A stretch of DNA of 64,000 nt from Flavobacterium sp. LC2016-12 (GCF_015351595.1 NZ_JADKPT010000007.1:62001-126000); one strand, 5' to 3'; positions 53,575 to 62,664 are shown, counted from the stretch's first letter. Program-made: numbers and translations. Notes: generated by a model from the sequence alone, not told the origin.

Positions 53575-54762
53575 ATGAAAAAAATTACCGTTTTCTTTTC
53601 AATATTATTTTTAACGCTTTCTTCTTGTGGTGTAAAAACCACACAATCCTTAATTAGCGATGGAAATTATGATGCTGCAATTGATAAAGCTGTAGAGGCT
53701 TTAAAAACTAAAAAAGATTCGAAAGGAAAACAGGATTATGTGTATTTGCTGGAAGAGGCTTTTGCAAAAGCGAAAGATAGGGATTTGCGTGATCTGGATC
53801 TGATGACGAAAGAGGCTAATCCGGCGAATGCGGAACGTGTTTATAACACGTATTTGCAATTGAATAATCGTCAGGAAAAAATCAGGCCTTTATTGCCTTT
53901 GCCACTACTTAAGCAAGGGAAAAATGCTTCTTTTGCATTTGATAATTACTCAGATCAGATTGTGAAGAGCAAAATTGCCTTGTCAAAATATTTATATGGA
54001 AATGCTTCAGCACTTTTAAAATCGACTAACAAACTGGATTTCAGAAAAGCATACGATGACCTATTTTATTTGGAAAGTATTAATCCGGGATATCAGAATA
54101 CCAAAAAACTGATGGATGATGCACAATTTAAAGGAACTGATTTTGTAGATGTTTATGCTAAAAATCAAACCAATATGGTGATTCCGAAACAGCTTCAGGA
54201 TGATTTATTGGATATTAAGACTTACGGATTAAATGATAAATGGACGGTTTACCATAGTGTCAGACAAAAAAATGTAAAGTACGATTATAGTCTGATTGTG
54301 AATTTTGTACAGATAAACATCTCGCCAGAGCAAATTAAAGAAAAAGAATTCATCAAAGAAAGACAAGTTAAAGATGGCGTAAAAACGCTTTTGGACAGCA
54401 GAGGCAAACCTGTGAAAGATAGTTTGGGCAAGGAAATAAAAGTGGATAATTATAGAACGCTTCGTGCGAATATATACGAGTTTCGACAATTTAAATCGTG
54501 CCAGGTAACTGCAAAAGTGGACTATGTAGACAGCAAGACAAATGCTTTAGTACAAACGTTCCCAATAACTAGTGAATTTATTTTTGAGAATATTTATTCT
54601 ACTTACAAAGGCGATAAAAGTGCTTGTGAAGATAGTTATATGACTTATTTTAATAAACGTGCTGTGCCTTTTCCGAATAACGAACAAATGGTTTATGATA
54701 CTGGTGAGGACTTAAAGGCCAGACTTAAGGATATTATTGTCAAGAACAGGTTTAGAGGTTAA
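53575..54762 (+). CDS. lipoprotein with helical repeats, unknown function
   Basis: This 395-aa protein has a lipoprotein signal ending LSSC (Cys18). The N-terminal half is TPR-like (DGNYDAAIDKAVEALKTKKDSKGKQDYVYLLEEAFAKAKDRDLR; FRKAYDDLFYLESINPGYQNTKKLMDDAQ). The C-terminal half is beta-rich with YRTLRANIYEFRQFKSCQVTAKVDYVDSKTN and ends DLKARLKDIIVKNRF. I recognise no enzyme motif. It is probably an envelope scaffold. Confidence 0.78.
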   Translation: MKKITVFFSILFLTLSSCGVKTTQSLISDGNYDAAIDKAVEALKTKKDSKGKQDYVYLLEEAFAKAKDRDLRDLDLMTKEANPANAERVYNTYLQLNNRQEKIRPLLPLPLLKQGKNASFAFDNYSDQIVKSKIALSKYLYGNASALLKSTNKLDFRKAYDDLFYLESINPGYQNTKKLMDDAQFKGTDFVDVYAKNQTNMVIPKQLQDDLLDIKTYGLNDKWTVYHSVRQKNVKYDYSLIVNFVQINISPEQIKEKEFIKERQVKDGVKTLLDSRGKPVKDSLGKEIKVDNYRTLRANIYEFRQFKSCQVTAKVDYVDSKTNALVQTFPITSEFIFENIYSTYKGDKSACEDSYMTYFNKRAVPFPNNEQMVYDTGEDLKARLKDIIVKNRFRG

Positions 54763-54790
54763 TTTAGATTTCTAAAAAAATCGACATCTT

Positions 54791-54820
54791 AAGACGTACA
54801 ATAGTGCGTCTTTTTTTTTT
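54791..54820 (+). terminator. Rho-independent terminator
   Basis: AAGACGTAC (54791-54799) pairs with GTGCGTCTT (54804-54812, one G-T wobble), loop AATA, then T-run. Confidence 0.8.
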
Positions 54821-54926
54821 GCGCAAAATTTAAAAATACTTTTTCTAAATTTTCCAAAAAACAGTATTTTAGTAATATCAAAATATTAAAAATCAAATAA
54901 TTACAAAACAAAATTGGAACTGACTT

Positions 54927-55397
54927 ATGAAAAATACTCTTGAAATAGCAAATCGTTTTAGAGAAATTATTCTGAATGGAACTTGGGTTGCGAATACTAA
55001 TTACAAGGATCAGTTAGCCAATTTAGATTGGAAAATTGCCATTACTCCAATAAAAAATCTGAATACTATTGCACTTTTAGCACAACACATTCACTATTAT
55101 ATAAACGGTATAAATATTGTTTTTAAAGGTGGAAATCTAGATATTAAAGACAAATATAGTTTTGATTTCTCGCCTATTGAATCGCAGGAAGAATGGGAAA
55201 CTTTTTTGCACAAATTCTGGCATGATAGCGAAGAGTTTGCTGTTTTGACCGAACAGATGCCCGATGAAAAATTGGAAGCCGCTTTTGCAGATGAAAAATA
55301 CGGAACCTACAAAAGAAACATTGAAGCCATGATTGAACATAGTTATTATCATTTGGGGCAAATTGTTTTGATAAAAAAAATCGTAACAGATCAATAA
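54927..55397 (+). CDS. DinB-family protein
   Basis: This 156-aa four-helix protein shows the metal His positions in IALLAQHIHYYINGINIVF and IEHSYYHLGQIVLIKKIV. It is distant from the DinB gene at 15680. The substrate is unknown. The next gene is a regulator with its own promoter, so it is not in that operon. Confidence 0.83.
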   Translation: MKNTLEIANRFREIILNGTWVANTNYKDQLANLDWKIAITPIKNLNTIALLAQHIHYYINGINIVFKGGNLDIKDKYSFDFSPIESQEEWETFLHKFWHDSEEFAVLTEQMPDEKLEAAFADEKYGTYKRNIEAMIEHSYYHLGQIVLIKKIVTDQ

Positions 55398-55450
55398 ACT
55401 TCTTCTCTACTTCAACAATATTTTAAAAAAAATTCATAAAAACATTTTGC

Positions 55451-55490
55451 GCAACCAAAAAGTTGCCTATATTTGCAACTGATTAGTTGC
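55451..55490 (+). promoter_or_regulatory. double palindromic operator around the ArsR promoter
   Basis: GCAAC-N6-GTTGC occurs twice, at 55451-55466 and 55475-55490, offset by 24 bases. The -7 element TATATTTG (55468-55475) lies between them. An ArsR dimer bound here would block RNA polymerase. The gene for an ArsR regulator starts 18 bases downstream, so autoregulation is likely. Confidence 0.75.
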
Positions 55491-55508
55491 GCATTTACAT
55501 AAATCAAA

Positions 55509-55835
55509 ATGAAACGAGATATTTTTCAGGCCATTGCCGACCCGACCCGCAGGGCTATTTTAGTATTAGTAGCTACAAATGCTTTAACACCCAATGCTAT
55601 TGCGGAGCAATTTAACACGACCAGGCAAGCCGTTTCTAAACATATAAAAATTCTCAACGAATGTGAATTACTAGACGAAAAAAAAGTGGGTAGAGAAATC
55701 TACTACCAGTTAAAAATTGACAAAATGAAAGAAATTGACAAATGGTTAGCTCAGTTTAAGGAAATCTGGGAAACACGTTTCAGTCAATTGGATCAAGTAT
55801 TAATGAATCTAAAATCTAAAGAAAATGAAATCTAA
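55509..55835 (+). CDS. ArsR-family transcriptional regulator
   Basis: This 108-aa winged-helix protein has the family sequence MKRDIFQAIADPTRRAILVLVATNALTPNAIAEQFNTTRQAVSKHIKILNECELLDEKKVGREIYYQLKI. No metal-binding CxC motif is present, so it is of the group coupled to SRPBCC enzymes and sensing non-metal signals. It overlaps the next gene by 11 bases (co-translation) and follows a double operator. Confidence 0.9.
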   Translation: MKRDIFQAIADPTRRAILVLVATNALTPNAIAEQFNTTRQAVSKHIKILNECELLDEKKVGREIYYQLKIDKMKEIDKWLAQFKEIWETRFSQLDQVLMNLKSKENEI

Positions 55836-56322
55836 TCTATTGATGAATTTTACCGTAGACAAAGAAAATAGCACGGTAAATGTAAAACGCGAATTTAATG
55901 CCTCACTTGACAATGTTTGGTCAGCCTGGACAGAGCCTGAAATACTGGACCAATGGTGGGCCCCGGCTCCGTGGAAAGCCAAAACAAAAAGCATGGCTTT
56001 TAAAGAAGGGGGACGAAGACTCTATGCTATGGTTGGACCTCAGGGTGAAGAACATTGGGCTATTGCTGATTTTACTTCGATTACACCAAAATCTAACTTT
56101 AAATATCTGGACGCTTTTAGCGATAGCGAAGGTAATTTGAACAAAGATTTTCCACGTTCTGACTGGAATCTGAATTTCTCTGAGCAGGGTGATTCAACTA
56201 TTGTAGATATTGCGATTAAACATGAAAACCTTTCTGATTTGGAAAAAATAATCGAAATGGGTTTCAAAGAAGGTTTCACAATCGCTATGGAAGGTTTGGA
56301 TGCTATTTTTGCTTCAAAATAA
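55825..56322 (+). CDS. SRPBCC/AHSA1-domain protein
   Basis: This 165-aa protein is an Aha1/START-like hydrophobic-cavity fold: NVKREFNASLDNVWSAWTEPEILDQWWAPAPWKAKTKSMAFKEGGRRLYAMVGPQGEEHWAIADFTSITP, and a final helix KIIEMGFKEGFTIAMEGLDAIFA. It is encoded with the ArsR regulator and is presumably the sensor, carrier or stress-response effector of that operon. Start ATG 55825 lies within the regulator gene. Confidence 0.88.
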   Translation: MKSNLLMNFTVDKENSTVNVKREFNASLDNVWSAWTEPEILDQWWAPAPWKAKTKSMAFKEGGRRLYAMVGPQGEEHWAIADFTSITPKSNFKYLDAFSDSEGNLNKDFPRSDWNLNFSEQGDSTIVDIAIKHENLSDLEKIIEMGFKEGFTIAMEGLDAIFASK

Positions 56323-56347
56323 AAAGCTAAAAGAATTTTAACCCAAA

Positions 56348-56382
56348 AAGAAAGCGCAAAGTGAGCAACTTTGCGCTTTCTT
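56348..56382 (+). terminator. Rho-independent terminator of the ArsR operon
   Basis: A 14-bp perfect stem (56348-56361 with 56369-56382) of the CGCAAAG type ends in TT. Confidence 0.75.
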
Positions 56383-56496
56383 AATTAAAACAGATAATAA
56401 AATAAAATTTTACGGTTTCACGTAATGCAGTCATTTTATCATCAACTATATTTGGTTCCTAAAATAAAAACACTAACAAAACCCAAATTAATCTCG

Positions 56497-57723
56497 ATGA
56501 GAAAACAAATTTTATTTATTGCCTTAACCCTAATCTTAGGTTTTAACAGTTATTCTCAAATAACTTTTGAAAATGGCTATATTATCACTGAAAGCAATAT
56601 CAAAACTGATTGCTTAATTGAAAATATGGATTGGAAAAACACTCCTGCTAACTTTAGATACAAATTGACTGATAGCCAATCAATAGTCGATGCAGATGTC
56701 AAAACTATAAAAGAATTTGGTTTAACTGGACAAAACAAATTCATTAGAGCAATTGTAAAAATAGACCGTTCAACAAAAAATTTACAGAATATGACTAAGG
56801 GTAAAGACCCTGTTTTTTCTCAGGAAAAAATATTCTTGCAGGTTCTTTTAGAGGGAAAAGCTTCTTTATATTTATTTGATGATGGAACTGTAAGACGTTT
56901 TTTTTACAAAATTGATAATTCGGAAATAAAACAACTGGTTTATAAAACCTACCTCGCTGATGATGACAATATTGCTAAAAACAATTATTTTAGAGAGCAG
57001 CTTTTTATTGATTTAAAATGTGACGATATTTTACAAAATGAATACGAAACACTAAGTTATACCAAAAATAGCTTAACGCGATTCTTTGTAAAATATAACA
57101 AATGCAATAACTCTGAGGTCGTTGATTTTGAAGTAAAAGAAAAGAAAGATTTATTCAATTTAACTATTAGACCAAGATATAATAACAGTTCTTTATCTTT
57201 AGACAATTCACTTTTTGAAGGACTTAGTTTTGATTATGGAGCGAAGTCTGCTTTTAGCTTAGGGATTGAGGCCGAATTTATTTTACCATTTAACAAAAAC
57301 AGATGGTCAATTATAGTAGAACCAACTTATAATTATTACAAAGGCGAACAAACTATACAAAGTTCAGATGTTGTAGGCGGCACCTTAACAGGTAAAGTAG
57401 ATTATACATCAATCGAATTACCAATTGGTGTCAGACGCTACTTTTTTGTAAATAACGCAGTAAAAATATTTGCAAATGCTTCATTTGTAGTAGATTTTAG
57501 TACAAACTCATCAGTAAGTGTTGTTAGAAAAGATGGCTCACCATTAAATGAATTAGAAATTAAATCTGGTACCAACTTCGGATTTGGAATAGGTTGTAAA
57601 TTCATGGATAAATTTAGTGCAGAATTAAGATACCAAACAACCAGAGGGCTTTTAGCCGAAAATCCAAACTGGGGATCGTCTTATCAAACTACTGCATTAA
57701 TTGTAGGGTATTCATTTTTCTAA
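56497..57723 (+). CDS. outer-membrane beta-barrel protein
   Basis: The predicted 408-aa protein starts MRKQILFIALTLILGFNSYSQ (signal peptide), 24 codons inside a longer frame. The first half is globular (FENGYIITESNIKTDCLIENMDWKNTPANFRYKL). The C-terminal half is an eight-strand-like barrel (NRWSIIVEPTYNYYKGEQ, VDYTSIELPIGVRRYFFVNNAVKIFANASFVVDFS, FSAELRYQTTRGL) ending in YSFF, a typical C-terminal Phe. It matches a common flavobacterial porin-like family without known function. Confidence 0.8.
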   Translation: MRKQILFIALTLILGFNSYSQITFENGYIITESNIKTDCLIENMDWKNTPANFRYKLTDSQSIVDADVKTIKEFGLTGQNKFIRAIVKIDRSTKNLQNMTKGKDPVFSQEKIFLQVLLEGKASLYLFDDGTVRRFFYKIDNSEIKQLVYKTYLADDDNIAKNNYFREQLFIDLKCDDILQNEYETLSYTKNSLTRFFVKYNKCNNSEVVDFEVKEKKDLFNLTIRPRYNNSSLSLDNSLFEGLSFDYGAKSAFSLGIEAEFILPFNKNRWSIIVEPTYNYYKGEQTIQSSDVVGGTLTGKVDYTSIELPIGVRRYFFVNNAVKIFANASFVVDFSTNSSVSVVRKDGSPLNELEIKSGTNFGFGIGCKFMDKFSAELRYQTTRGLLAENPNWGSSYQTTALIVGYSFF

Positions 57724-57794
57724 TTAATTGCCTAAGTGATTCTTTATGTTAAGATTAAAGCAAATTTTATTCCTAATACGATTATTCTTTTTAC

Positions 57795-57826
57795 AAATCC
57801 CGTTTTTTTTTAAGCGGGATTTTTTA
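57795..57826 (+). terminator. Rho-independent terminator
   Basis: AAATCCCG (57795-57802) pairs with CGGGATTT (57815-57822), followed by T-run. Confidence 0.8.
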
Positions 57827-57923
57827 ATCTTCTTAAATTTCAATTAGCAAGAATTTATACTCAATTAGGGCTTTTAATTTCAATTGTACTAACAACAAAC
57901 CTCCACAGTCATAAATTCCCTCT

Positions 57924-58523
57924 ATGAAATCAAACTTATTTATCATTATCATTGTTTTAGTGTGTATTAGTTGCAAAAATAAACCAGTACAAACAGGAGA
58001 CAATTATGAAAAAATTCTTGTCGAACGCGAAAATAAAGCTGCTGAAACACCAATAACCGTTGCTGGCGATTTACAAAAAACAATAACATTTGAAGTAAAA
58101 GCAAATGCCAAAGATTTTGCTGGTGGAATTCAACCATGGGCAAGTGTTGAAAAGCCAAAAAAAGATTTACCAGGCCTTATTAATAAAACTGAAACTGTAA
58201 TTTCAGAACATTTTATTACCATAATTATTGATTATCCACTTCTAAACAGATATCAATTTGATTTGAAATCGGAAAACGGATTTAGCAGAGAAATGCTTCT
58301 TACTGAAATTAGCAAACATTATTTTAAACTTTATGCTGAAGAAGAAAAAACAGCAACAATAAAAACCATTCCGATGGAAAAAAGAACAATGTATAATAGA
58401 AATGAAACAAATGGAAAATATGGTATATGGGGCCATGATATTGCTGATTTAGTTTTAACTGAAATCCAGGTTTACAAAACCAAAAAGGGAAATACTATAA
58501 TAACATTAGGAATTGATTCCTGA
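57924..58523 (+). CDS. lipoprotein, unknown function
   Basis: This 199-aa protein has a lipoprotein signal ending CISC (Cys17). The mature part contains ITFEVKANAKDFAGGIQPWASVEKPKKDLPGL and ETVISEHFITIIIDYPLLNRYQFDLKSENGFSREMLLTEISKHYFKLYAEE, and ends in a strand TKKGNTIITLGIDS. No family is recognised. It is the first of a run of three genes. Confidence 0.72.
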   Translation: MKSNLFIIIIVLVCISCKNKPVQTGDNYEKILVERENKAAETPITVAGDLQKTITFEVKANAKDFAGGIQPWASVEKPKKDLPGLINKTETVISEHFITIIIDYPLLNRYQFDLKSENGFSREMLLTEISKHYFKLYAEEEKTATIKTIPMEKRTMYNRNETNGKYGIWGHDIADLVLTEIQVYKTKKGNTIITLGIDS

Positions 58524-58539
58524 AAAATTCATAAAACAT

Positions 58540-59061
58540 ATGATCAAAAAACTACTGCCATTTGAAAAATTAGTTTATCATTCAACATTAAGCAAAGAAG
58601 AACTTATAAATCATCTTCAAAATGAAATTGAACCTGAAAAATCTTTTGGTTTTGGTGCCCACAGAACATCATATTCAAAACCTTACATTGGTAAAATTTA
58701 TGCTGCCAGGTTCGAAATTAAAAAAGCCATTAATTATCGAAATTCATTTTTGCCTATAATAAAAGGAGATATTAAAAATGACATTAATGGCTCAAAAATA
58801 AATATAAATATGGGTTTGCCTGATTTTATAAAAGCATTTATGATTCTTTGGCTAGGTGGTGTTTCTGTTGCTTGCATTGGAGGAATATACAGTTTGTTTT
58901 TTGCAGACGCAATAAATTCAGAAACGGGCCCTTTTATATTTATTCCTTTTGCAATGCTTTTATTTGGAATTGCAATGGTGTCTTTTGGATTTAAAACTGA
59001 AAGTCAAAAAAGTATAAAAGATTTAGAAGAAATTTTGCAGGCGAAAGTGATTGAAGAATGA
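58540..59061 (+). CDS. membrane protein, unknown function
   Basis: The predicted 173-aa protein starts MIKKLLPFEKLVYHSTLSKEELINHLQNEIEPEK. Two membrane segments follow in the second half (FIKAFMILWLGGVSVACIGGIYSLFF; GPFIFIPFAMLLFGIAMVSFGF). The start at 58540 is chosen over 58513, which overlaps the previous gene. It overlaps the next small gene by 4 bases (ATGA). Confidence 0.7.
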   Translation: MIKKLLPFEKLVYHSTLSKEELINHLQNEIEPEKSFGFGAHRTSYSKPYIGKIYAARFEIKKAINYRNSFLPIIKGDIKNDINGSKININMGLPDFIKAFMILWLGGVSVACIGGIYSLFFADAINSETGPFIFIPFAMLLFGIAMVSFGFKTESQKSIKDLEEILQAKVIEE

Positions 59062-59168
59062 AAAATAGAAATTTTATAATTGTGTTATTCATAATTCTAT
59101 TGCTACTGACAGCATTCTTCATTTTAGACAATTTGGTTGAAAAGATGTTTGATTTGCATCCGTCGTAA
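59058..59168 (+). CDS. 36-aa membrane peptide, translationally coupled
   Basis: ATGA overlaps the stop of the preceding gene (59058-59061). The product MKNRNFIIVLFIILLLLTAFF... is a single membrane helix of about 20 residues flanked by a basic N-terminus and the C-terminal segment ILDNLVEKMFDLHPS. Coupling to the membrane protein gene suggests a small subunit. It is below usual length cut-offs; coding is supported by the overlap and by the transmembrane-type composition. Confidence 0.55.
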   Translation: MKNRNFIIVLFIILLLLTAFFILDNLVEKMFDLHPS

Positions 59169-59244
59169 TTAACTAATTTCTTTTAAATTCTTACTTTTAT
59201 ATTTCAAAACTTGTGGGCTCTGCCAGATTTAAAAAAATACCAGA

Positions 59245-59925
59245 ATGACAATCTCAGAAGAAAATAAATTAGACAATCCTATTTGGCATTCATTATCTGA
59301 AAATCATCAGGAATTTAGTTTGGACTATGGTAATACTAAATTCTACCATCCAGATTATGGTCCGTTTGGAAGTTTTACAGATTTGGAAAAAACTGCAATG
59401 GCAACCCAAGAATATTCAACCTTAATAGATAATTTCTTTATTGTTGGAGAAAAACCTGAAATAGCTGGTACTTTAAAAATTGTAAAAGAACTAGTTTGCC
59501 TTCAAATGGTTATTTATAAAAAAATTCAGCTTCCAATCGATGTTGAAATTGTAAAGTTGACTATAGATCATAATGAAATTTTGTGTGATCTGGTTAATTT
59601 GGTACAGCCAGGTTACTTTAAAAACAAAACCATTTTGCTCGGAAATTATTATGGAATCTTTAAAGACCATCAGCTGATTGCTATCACCGGAGAACGCATG
59701 AAAATGAATGCTTTTACAGAAGTCAGCGCGATAATTACACATCCTGAACATACCGGAAAAGGATATGCCAAACAACTTATTGCGCATGTTGTAAATGCCA
59801 TTTTTGATCAGGGTAAAATTCCGTTCTTGCATGTCGCAGAACACAATCTTGGCGCTATTGCCTTATATGAAAAGTTGGGGTTTACTACGAGACGTAAAAT
59901 GAGTTTCTGGAATATCATCAAATAG
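59245..59925 (+). CDS. GNAT-family N-acetyltransferase
   Basis: This 226-aa protein has a C-terminal GNAT domain: AIITHPEHTGKGYAKQLIAHVVNAIFDQGKIPFLHVAEHNLGAIALYEKLGFTTRRKMSFW. The acetyl-CoA loop is H-T-G-K-G-Y-A and the late N..A..LYEKLGF is the FR47-like signature. The N-terminal 100 residues carry a family-specific domain. The acceptor substrate is unknown. Confidence 0.88.
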   Translation: MTISEENKLDNPIWHSLSENHQEFSLDYGNTKFYHPDYGPFGSFTDLEKTAMATQEYSTLIDNFFIVGEKPEIAGTLKIVKELVCLQMVIYKKIQLPIDVEIVKLTIDHNEILCDLVNLVQPGYFKNKTILLGNYYGIFKDHQLIAITGERMKMNAFTEVSAIITHPEHTGKGYAKQLIAHVVNAIFDQGKIPFLHVAEHNLGAIALYEKLGFTTRRKMSFWNIIK

Positions 59926-59975
59926 AATGTATAACTCCATTTTGTAAGCAATGAAATAGAGTTAAAAATATTTTT

Positions 59976-59983
59976 TATCTTTG
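59976..59983 (+). promoter_or_regulatory. -7 element of the ABC-F gene
   Basis: TATCTTTG fits TAnnTTTG and gives a leader of about 105 bases before the ATG at 60094, long enough for regulatory structure. Confidence 0.55.
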
Positions 59984-60093
59984 CAACCACAACTAATTAG
60001 AAAATTCCATGTGAAATAAAATTTCTTTCAGACAATTATAAAGGCAGCTGCAAAACAGTTTGCTTATTTGTTTATTCCCAAAAGAAAGAAATT

Positions 60094-61683
60094 ATGCTTA
60101 TTTTACAAAATATATCCTATTTACATACGAATAGAGATTTGCTATTCGATAGAATTACTTTTTCTGCGAATCAGCAGGAAAAAATTGCCTTAATTGGAAA
60201 TAATGGTGTTGGAAAATCGACACTTTTAAAAATCATTGCTGGTGAAGTACAAGCTTCCACAGGATCGCTTAAAACTGATGCAACACCTTATTATGTGCCT
60301 CAGATTTTCGGTCAATTCAATCATTTTACTATTGCTGAAGCTTTGCGAGTTGAAGACAAACTCAATGCACTTAAAAATATACTGGAAGGAAATGTAACCC
60401 AAGAAAATCTGGAAATCTTAAATGATGACTGGACTATTGAGGATCGCTGCAATGAAGCACTGGAATACTGGCAGTTAACCGATTTAGATTTATCACAAAA
60501 ACTGGAAAACTTAAGTGGCGGCCAAAAAACAAAAGTTTTTCTTGCCGGAATTTCTATTCACCAACCTGAACTTATTTTACTCGATGAACCAAGTAATCAT
60601 CTGGATTTGGCAGCGAGAAAATTGTTATACAATTTCATTCAAAACACTTCGGGCACTTTGATAATCGTTAGCCATGATCGCAAACTACTGAATCTTTTGA
60701 ATGTAGTTTATGAATTAAGTAAACATGCTATTACGATTTATGGTGGCAATTATAATTTTTATGCCCAACAAAAACAAATAGAAAACAACACTTTACAGCA
60801 GGATATTCATAGTAAGGAAAAAGCGTTGCGAAAAGCTAAAGAAAAAGAACGGGAAACGCTGGAACGTCAGCAAAAACTGGACGCACGCGGAAAAAAGAAA
60901 CAGGAAAAAGCAGGCGTATCCCGAATCATGATGAATACTTTACGGAATAATGCCGAAAACAGCACTTCGAAAGCAAAAAGTATGCATGCTGAAAAAATTG
61001 GTGGTATCTCGGAGGAATTACAAGGGCTCCGTTCGGGTTTGCCAGCTATTGATAAAATGAAATTTGGTTTTGACAATACCCAATTACACAAGGGTAAAAT
61101 ACTTTTTACGGCTACTGATATTAATTTTAGTTATGATGAAAAATTGCTTTGGAGGGAAAATCTAAGTTTCCAAATTTTAAGTGGTGAACGCCTTGTTTTG
61201 AAGGGATCAAATGGTTCCGGGAAAACGACCTTAATAAAAATAATTACAGGAAAATTGATTCCAACACAAGGGAAAATTTATAAAACTGAAGCTAAAATTG
61301 TTTATATCGATCAGGATTATTCGTTAATCGAAAATCAACTTACCGTTTACGAACAGGCGCAAAAATTCAATGTTTTAGGTTTGCAGGAACATGATATCAG
61401 GATGCGATTGAATCGTTTTTTGTTTTCACAAAAAGAATTGGAAAAACCTTGCAGTGCTTTGAGTGGTGGTGAGAAAATGCGTTTGATGCTTTGTTGTTTG
61501 ACGATTAACAATCACGCACCAGATATTATTATTCTGGATGAACCTACGAATAATTTAGATATTCAGAATATTGAGATTCTTACAGCGGCTGTTAATGAAT
61601 ATCAGGGCACTTTGATTGTGGTTTCGCATGATGAGACTTTCTTGGAGCAAATTAATATTGGGCGTTACGTTGAACTTTCTTAA
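60094..61683 (+). CDS. ABC-F family ATPase
   Basis: This 529-aa protein has two ATPase domains and no membrane segment. The first has GNNGVGKS, LSGGQKTKV and DEPSNHLDL; the second has GSNGSGKT, LSGGEKMRL and DEPTNNLDI. The interdomain linker is helical and basic (KEKERETLERQQKLDARGKKKQEKAG). This is the ABC-F layout of ribosome-associated factors, some of which protect against antibiotics; the subtype is not resolved. Confidence 0.92.
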   Translation: MLILQNISYLHTNRDLLFDRITFSANQQEKIALIGNNGVGKSTLLKIIAGEVQASTGSLKTDATPYYVPQIFGQFNHFTIAEALRVEDKLNALKNILEGNVTQENLEILNDDWTIEDRCNEALEYWQLTDLDLSQKLENLSGGQKTKVFLAGISIHQPELILLDEPSNHLDLAARKLLYNFIQNTSGTLIIVSHDRKLLNLLNVVYELSKHAITIYGGNYNFYAQQKQIENNTLQQDIHSKEKALRKAKEKERETLERQQKLDARGKKKQEKAGVSRIMMNTLRNNAENSTSKAKSMHAEKIGGISEELQGLRSGLPAIDKMKFGFDNTQLHKGKILFTATDINFSYDEKLLWRENLSFQILSGERLVLKGSNGSGKTTLIKIITGKLIPTQGKIYKTEAKIVYIDQDYSLIENQLTVYEQAQKFNVLGLQEHDIRMRLNRFLFSQKELEKPCSALSGGEKMRLMLCCLTINNHAPDIIILDEPTNNLDIQNIEILTAAVNEYQGTLIVVSHDETFLEQINIGRYVELS

Positions 61684-61780
61684 CCGCAAAGGTCGCAAGG
61701 GTTTACGCAAAGTTCGTTATTTTTTTATGCTGGTGTGAAATATTCACGCAAAGTCGCAACGGCGCAAAGTTTAGTTCTTA
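61681..61780. repeat. CGCAAAG-type intergenic repeat
   Basis: TTAACCGCAAAGGTCGCAAGG and ACGCAAAGTCGCAACGGCGCAAAG repeat the same word family as the islands at 36.0 and 45.6 kb. The first copy begins at the stop codon of the ABC-F gene. Confidence 0.65.
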
Positions 61781-61807
61781 CATTATTTTGAAGTATGAAC
61801 CTCTTAT

Positions 61808-61895
61808 TTAGCCCTGATGAGCAATATCCTTTTGTGCCGGTCCCGATAGCTATCGGGAGGCACAAAAGATATAGTGGACAGCGGGACTAGAGGTA
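61808..61895 (+). ncRNA. structured intergenic element, copy 3
   Basis: TTAGCCCTGATGAGCAATATCC at the 5' end and GTGGACAGCGGGAC at the 3' end match copies 1 and 2. The hairpin is TCCTTTTGTGCC..GGCACAAAAGAT with an inner palindrome TCCCGATAGCTATCGGGA. TATTTTGAAAATGAA after the element is also shared with copy 1. Confidence 0.65.
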
Positions 61896-61937
61896 TTTTG
61901 AAAATGAATAATGTGCTCCATATTTTAATTCACAATT

Positions 61938-62640
61938 CTATCCCAGCCATCCGTCACGATCAAGACTTCGGTATTGAATGGCTTCGGCTATGTGCTGGGT
62001 GATTATAGTTGGTGCAGCATCTAAGTCGGCTATGGTGCGGGCTACTTTTAGGATTCTGTCGTAGGCTCTTGCGGATAGGTTTAGTCGTTCCATAGCAGTT
62101 TTTAATAATTCCTTAGATTGTTCATCTAACGCGCAATATTCGCGAATTAATTTGCTGCTCATCTGTGCATTGTAATGTATATTTTCGACTTCTTCAAATC
62201 GTTTGGTTTGAATTTCTCTCGCTGCGGTAACACGTTTTCTGATTTCGACACTGCTTTCGGCTTTTCGGTCGTCGGCCAGTTTTTCAAACGGAACAGGTGT
62301 TACTTCAATATGAATGTCGATTCGGTCTAATAAGGGTCCGGAAATTTTGCTCAAATAACGTTGCATTTCGTGTGGCGAAGAAGTATTGGGCTGACTTGGA
62401 TCGTTGAAAAATCCACTCGGACTCGGATTCATACTCGCCACCAACATAAAAGAAGACGGATAAGTAACCGTGAATTTAGCACGTGAAATGGTTACTTCGC
62501 GATCTTCGAGCGGTTGGCGCATTACTTCTAAAACATCGCGTTTAAACTCCGGTAATTCATCTAAAAACAAAACGCCATTGTGCGCCATCGAGATTTCGCC
62601 AGGTTGCGGGTAACTTCCGCCGCCTACTAATGCTACATTT
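61938..62640 (-). pseudogene. comM: comM/YifB Mg-chelatase-like AAA ATPase, interrupted by a mobile element
   Basis: The frame runs from stop (61938) up to about 62640 and encodes the C-terminal part of YifB/ComM: NVALVGGGSYPQPGEISMAHNGVLFLDELPEFKRDVLEVMRQPLEDREVTISRAKFTVTYPSSFMLVASMNPSPSG, LLDRIDIHIEV and NLSARAYDRILKVARTIADLDAAP. A full protein is about 510 aa; only about 235 residues are here. Homology stops at 62640, before the expected HHTIS segment, and a foreign recombinase begins. The internal Met at 62588 is not the true start. The N-terminal half should lie beyond the element. Confidence 0.87.
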
Positions 62641-62664
62641 CTTGCTTATGTAAAATATGTGGTC

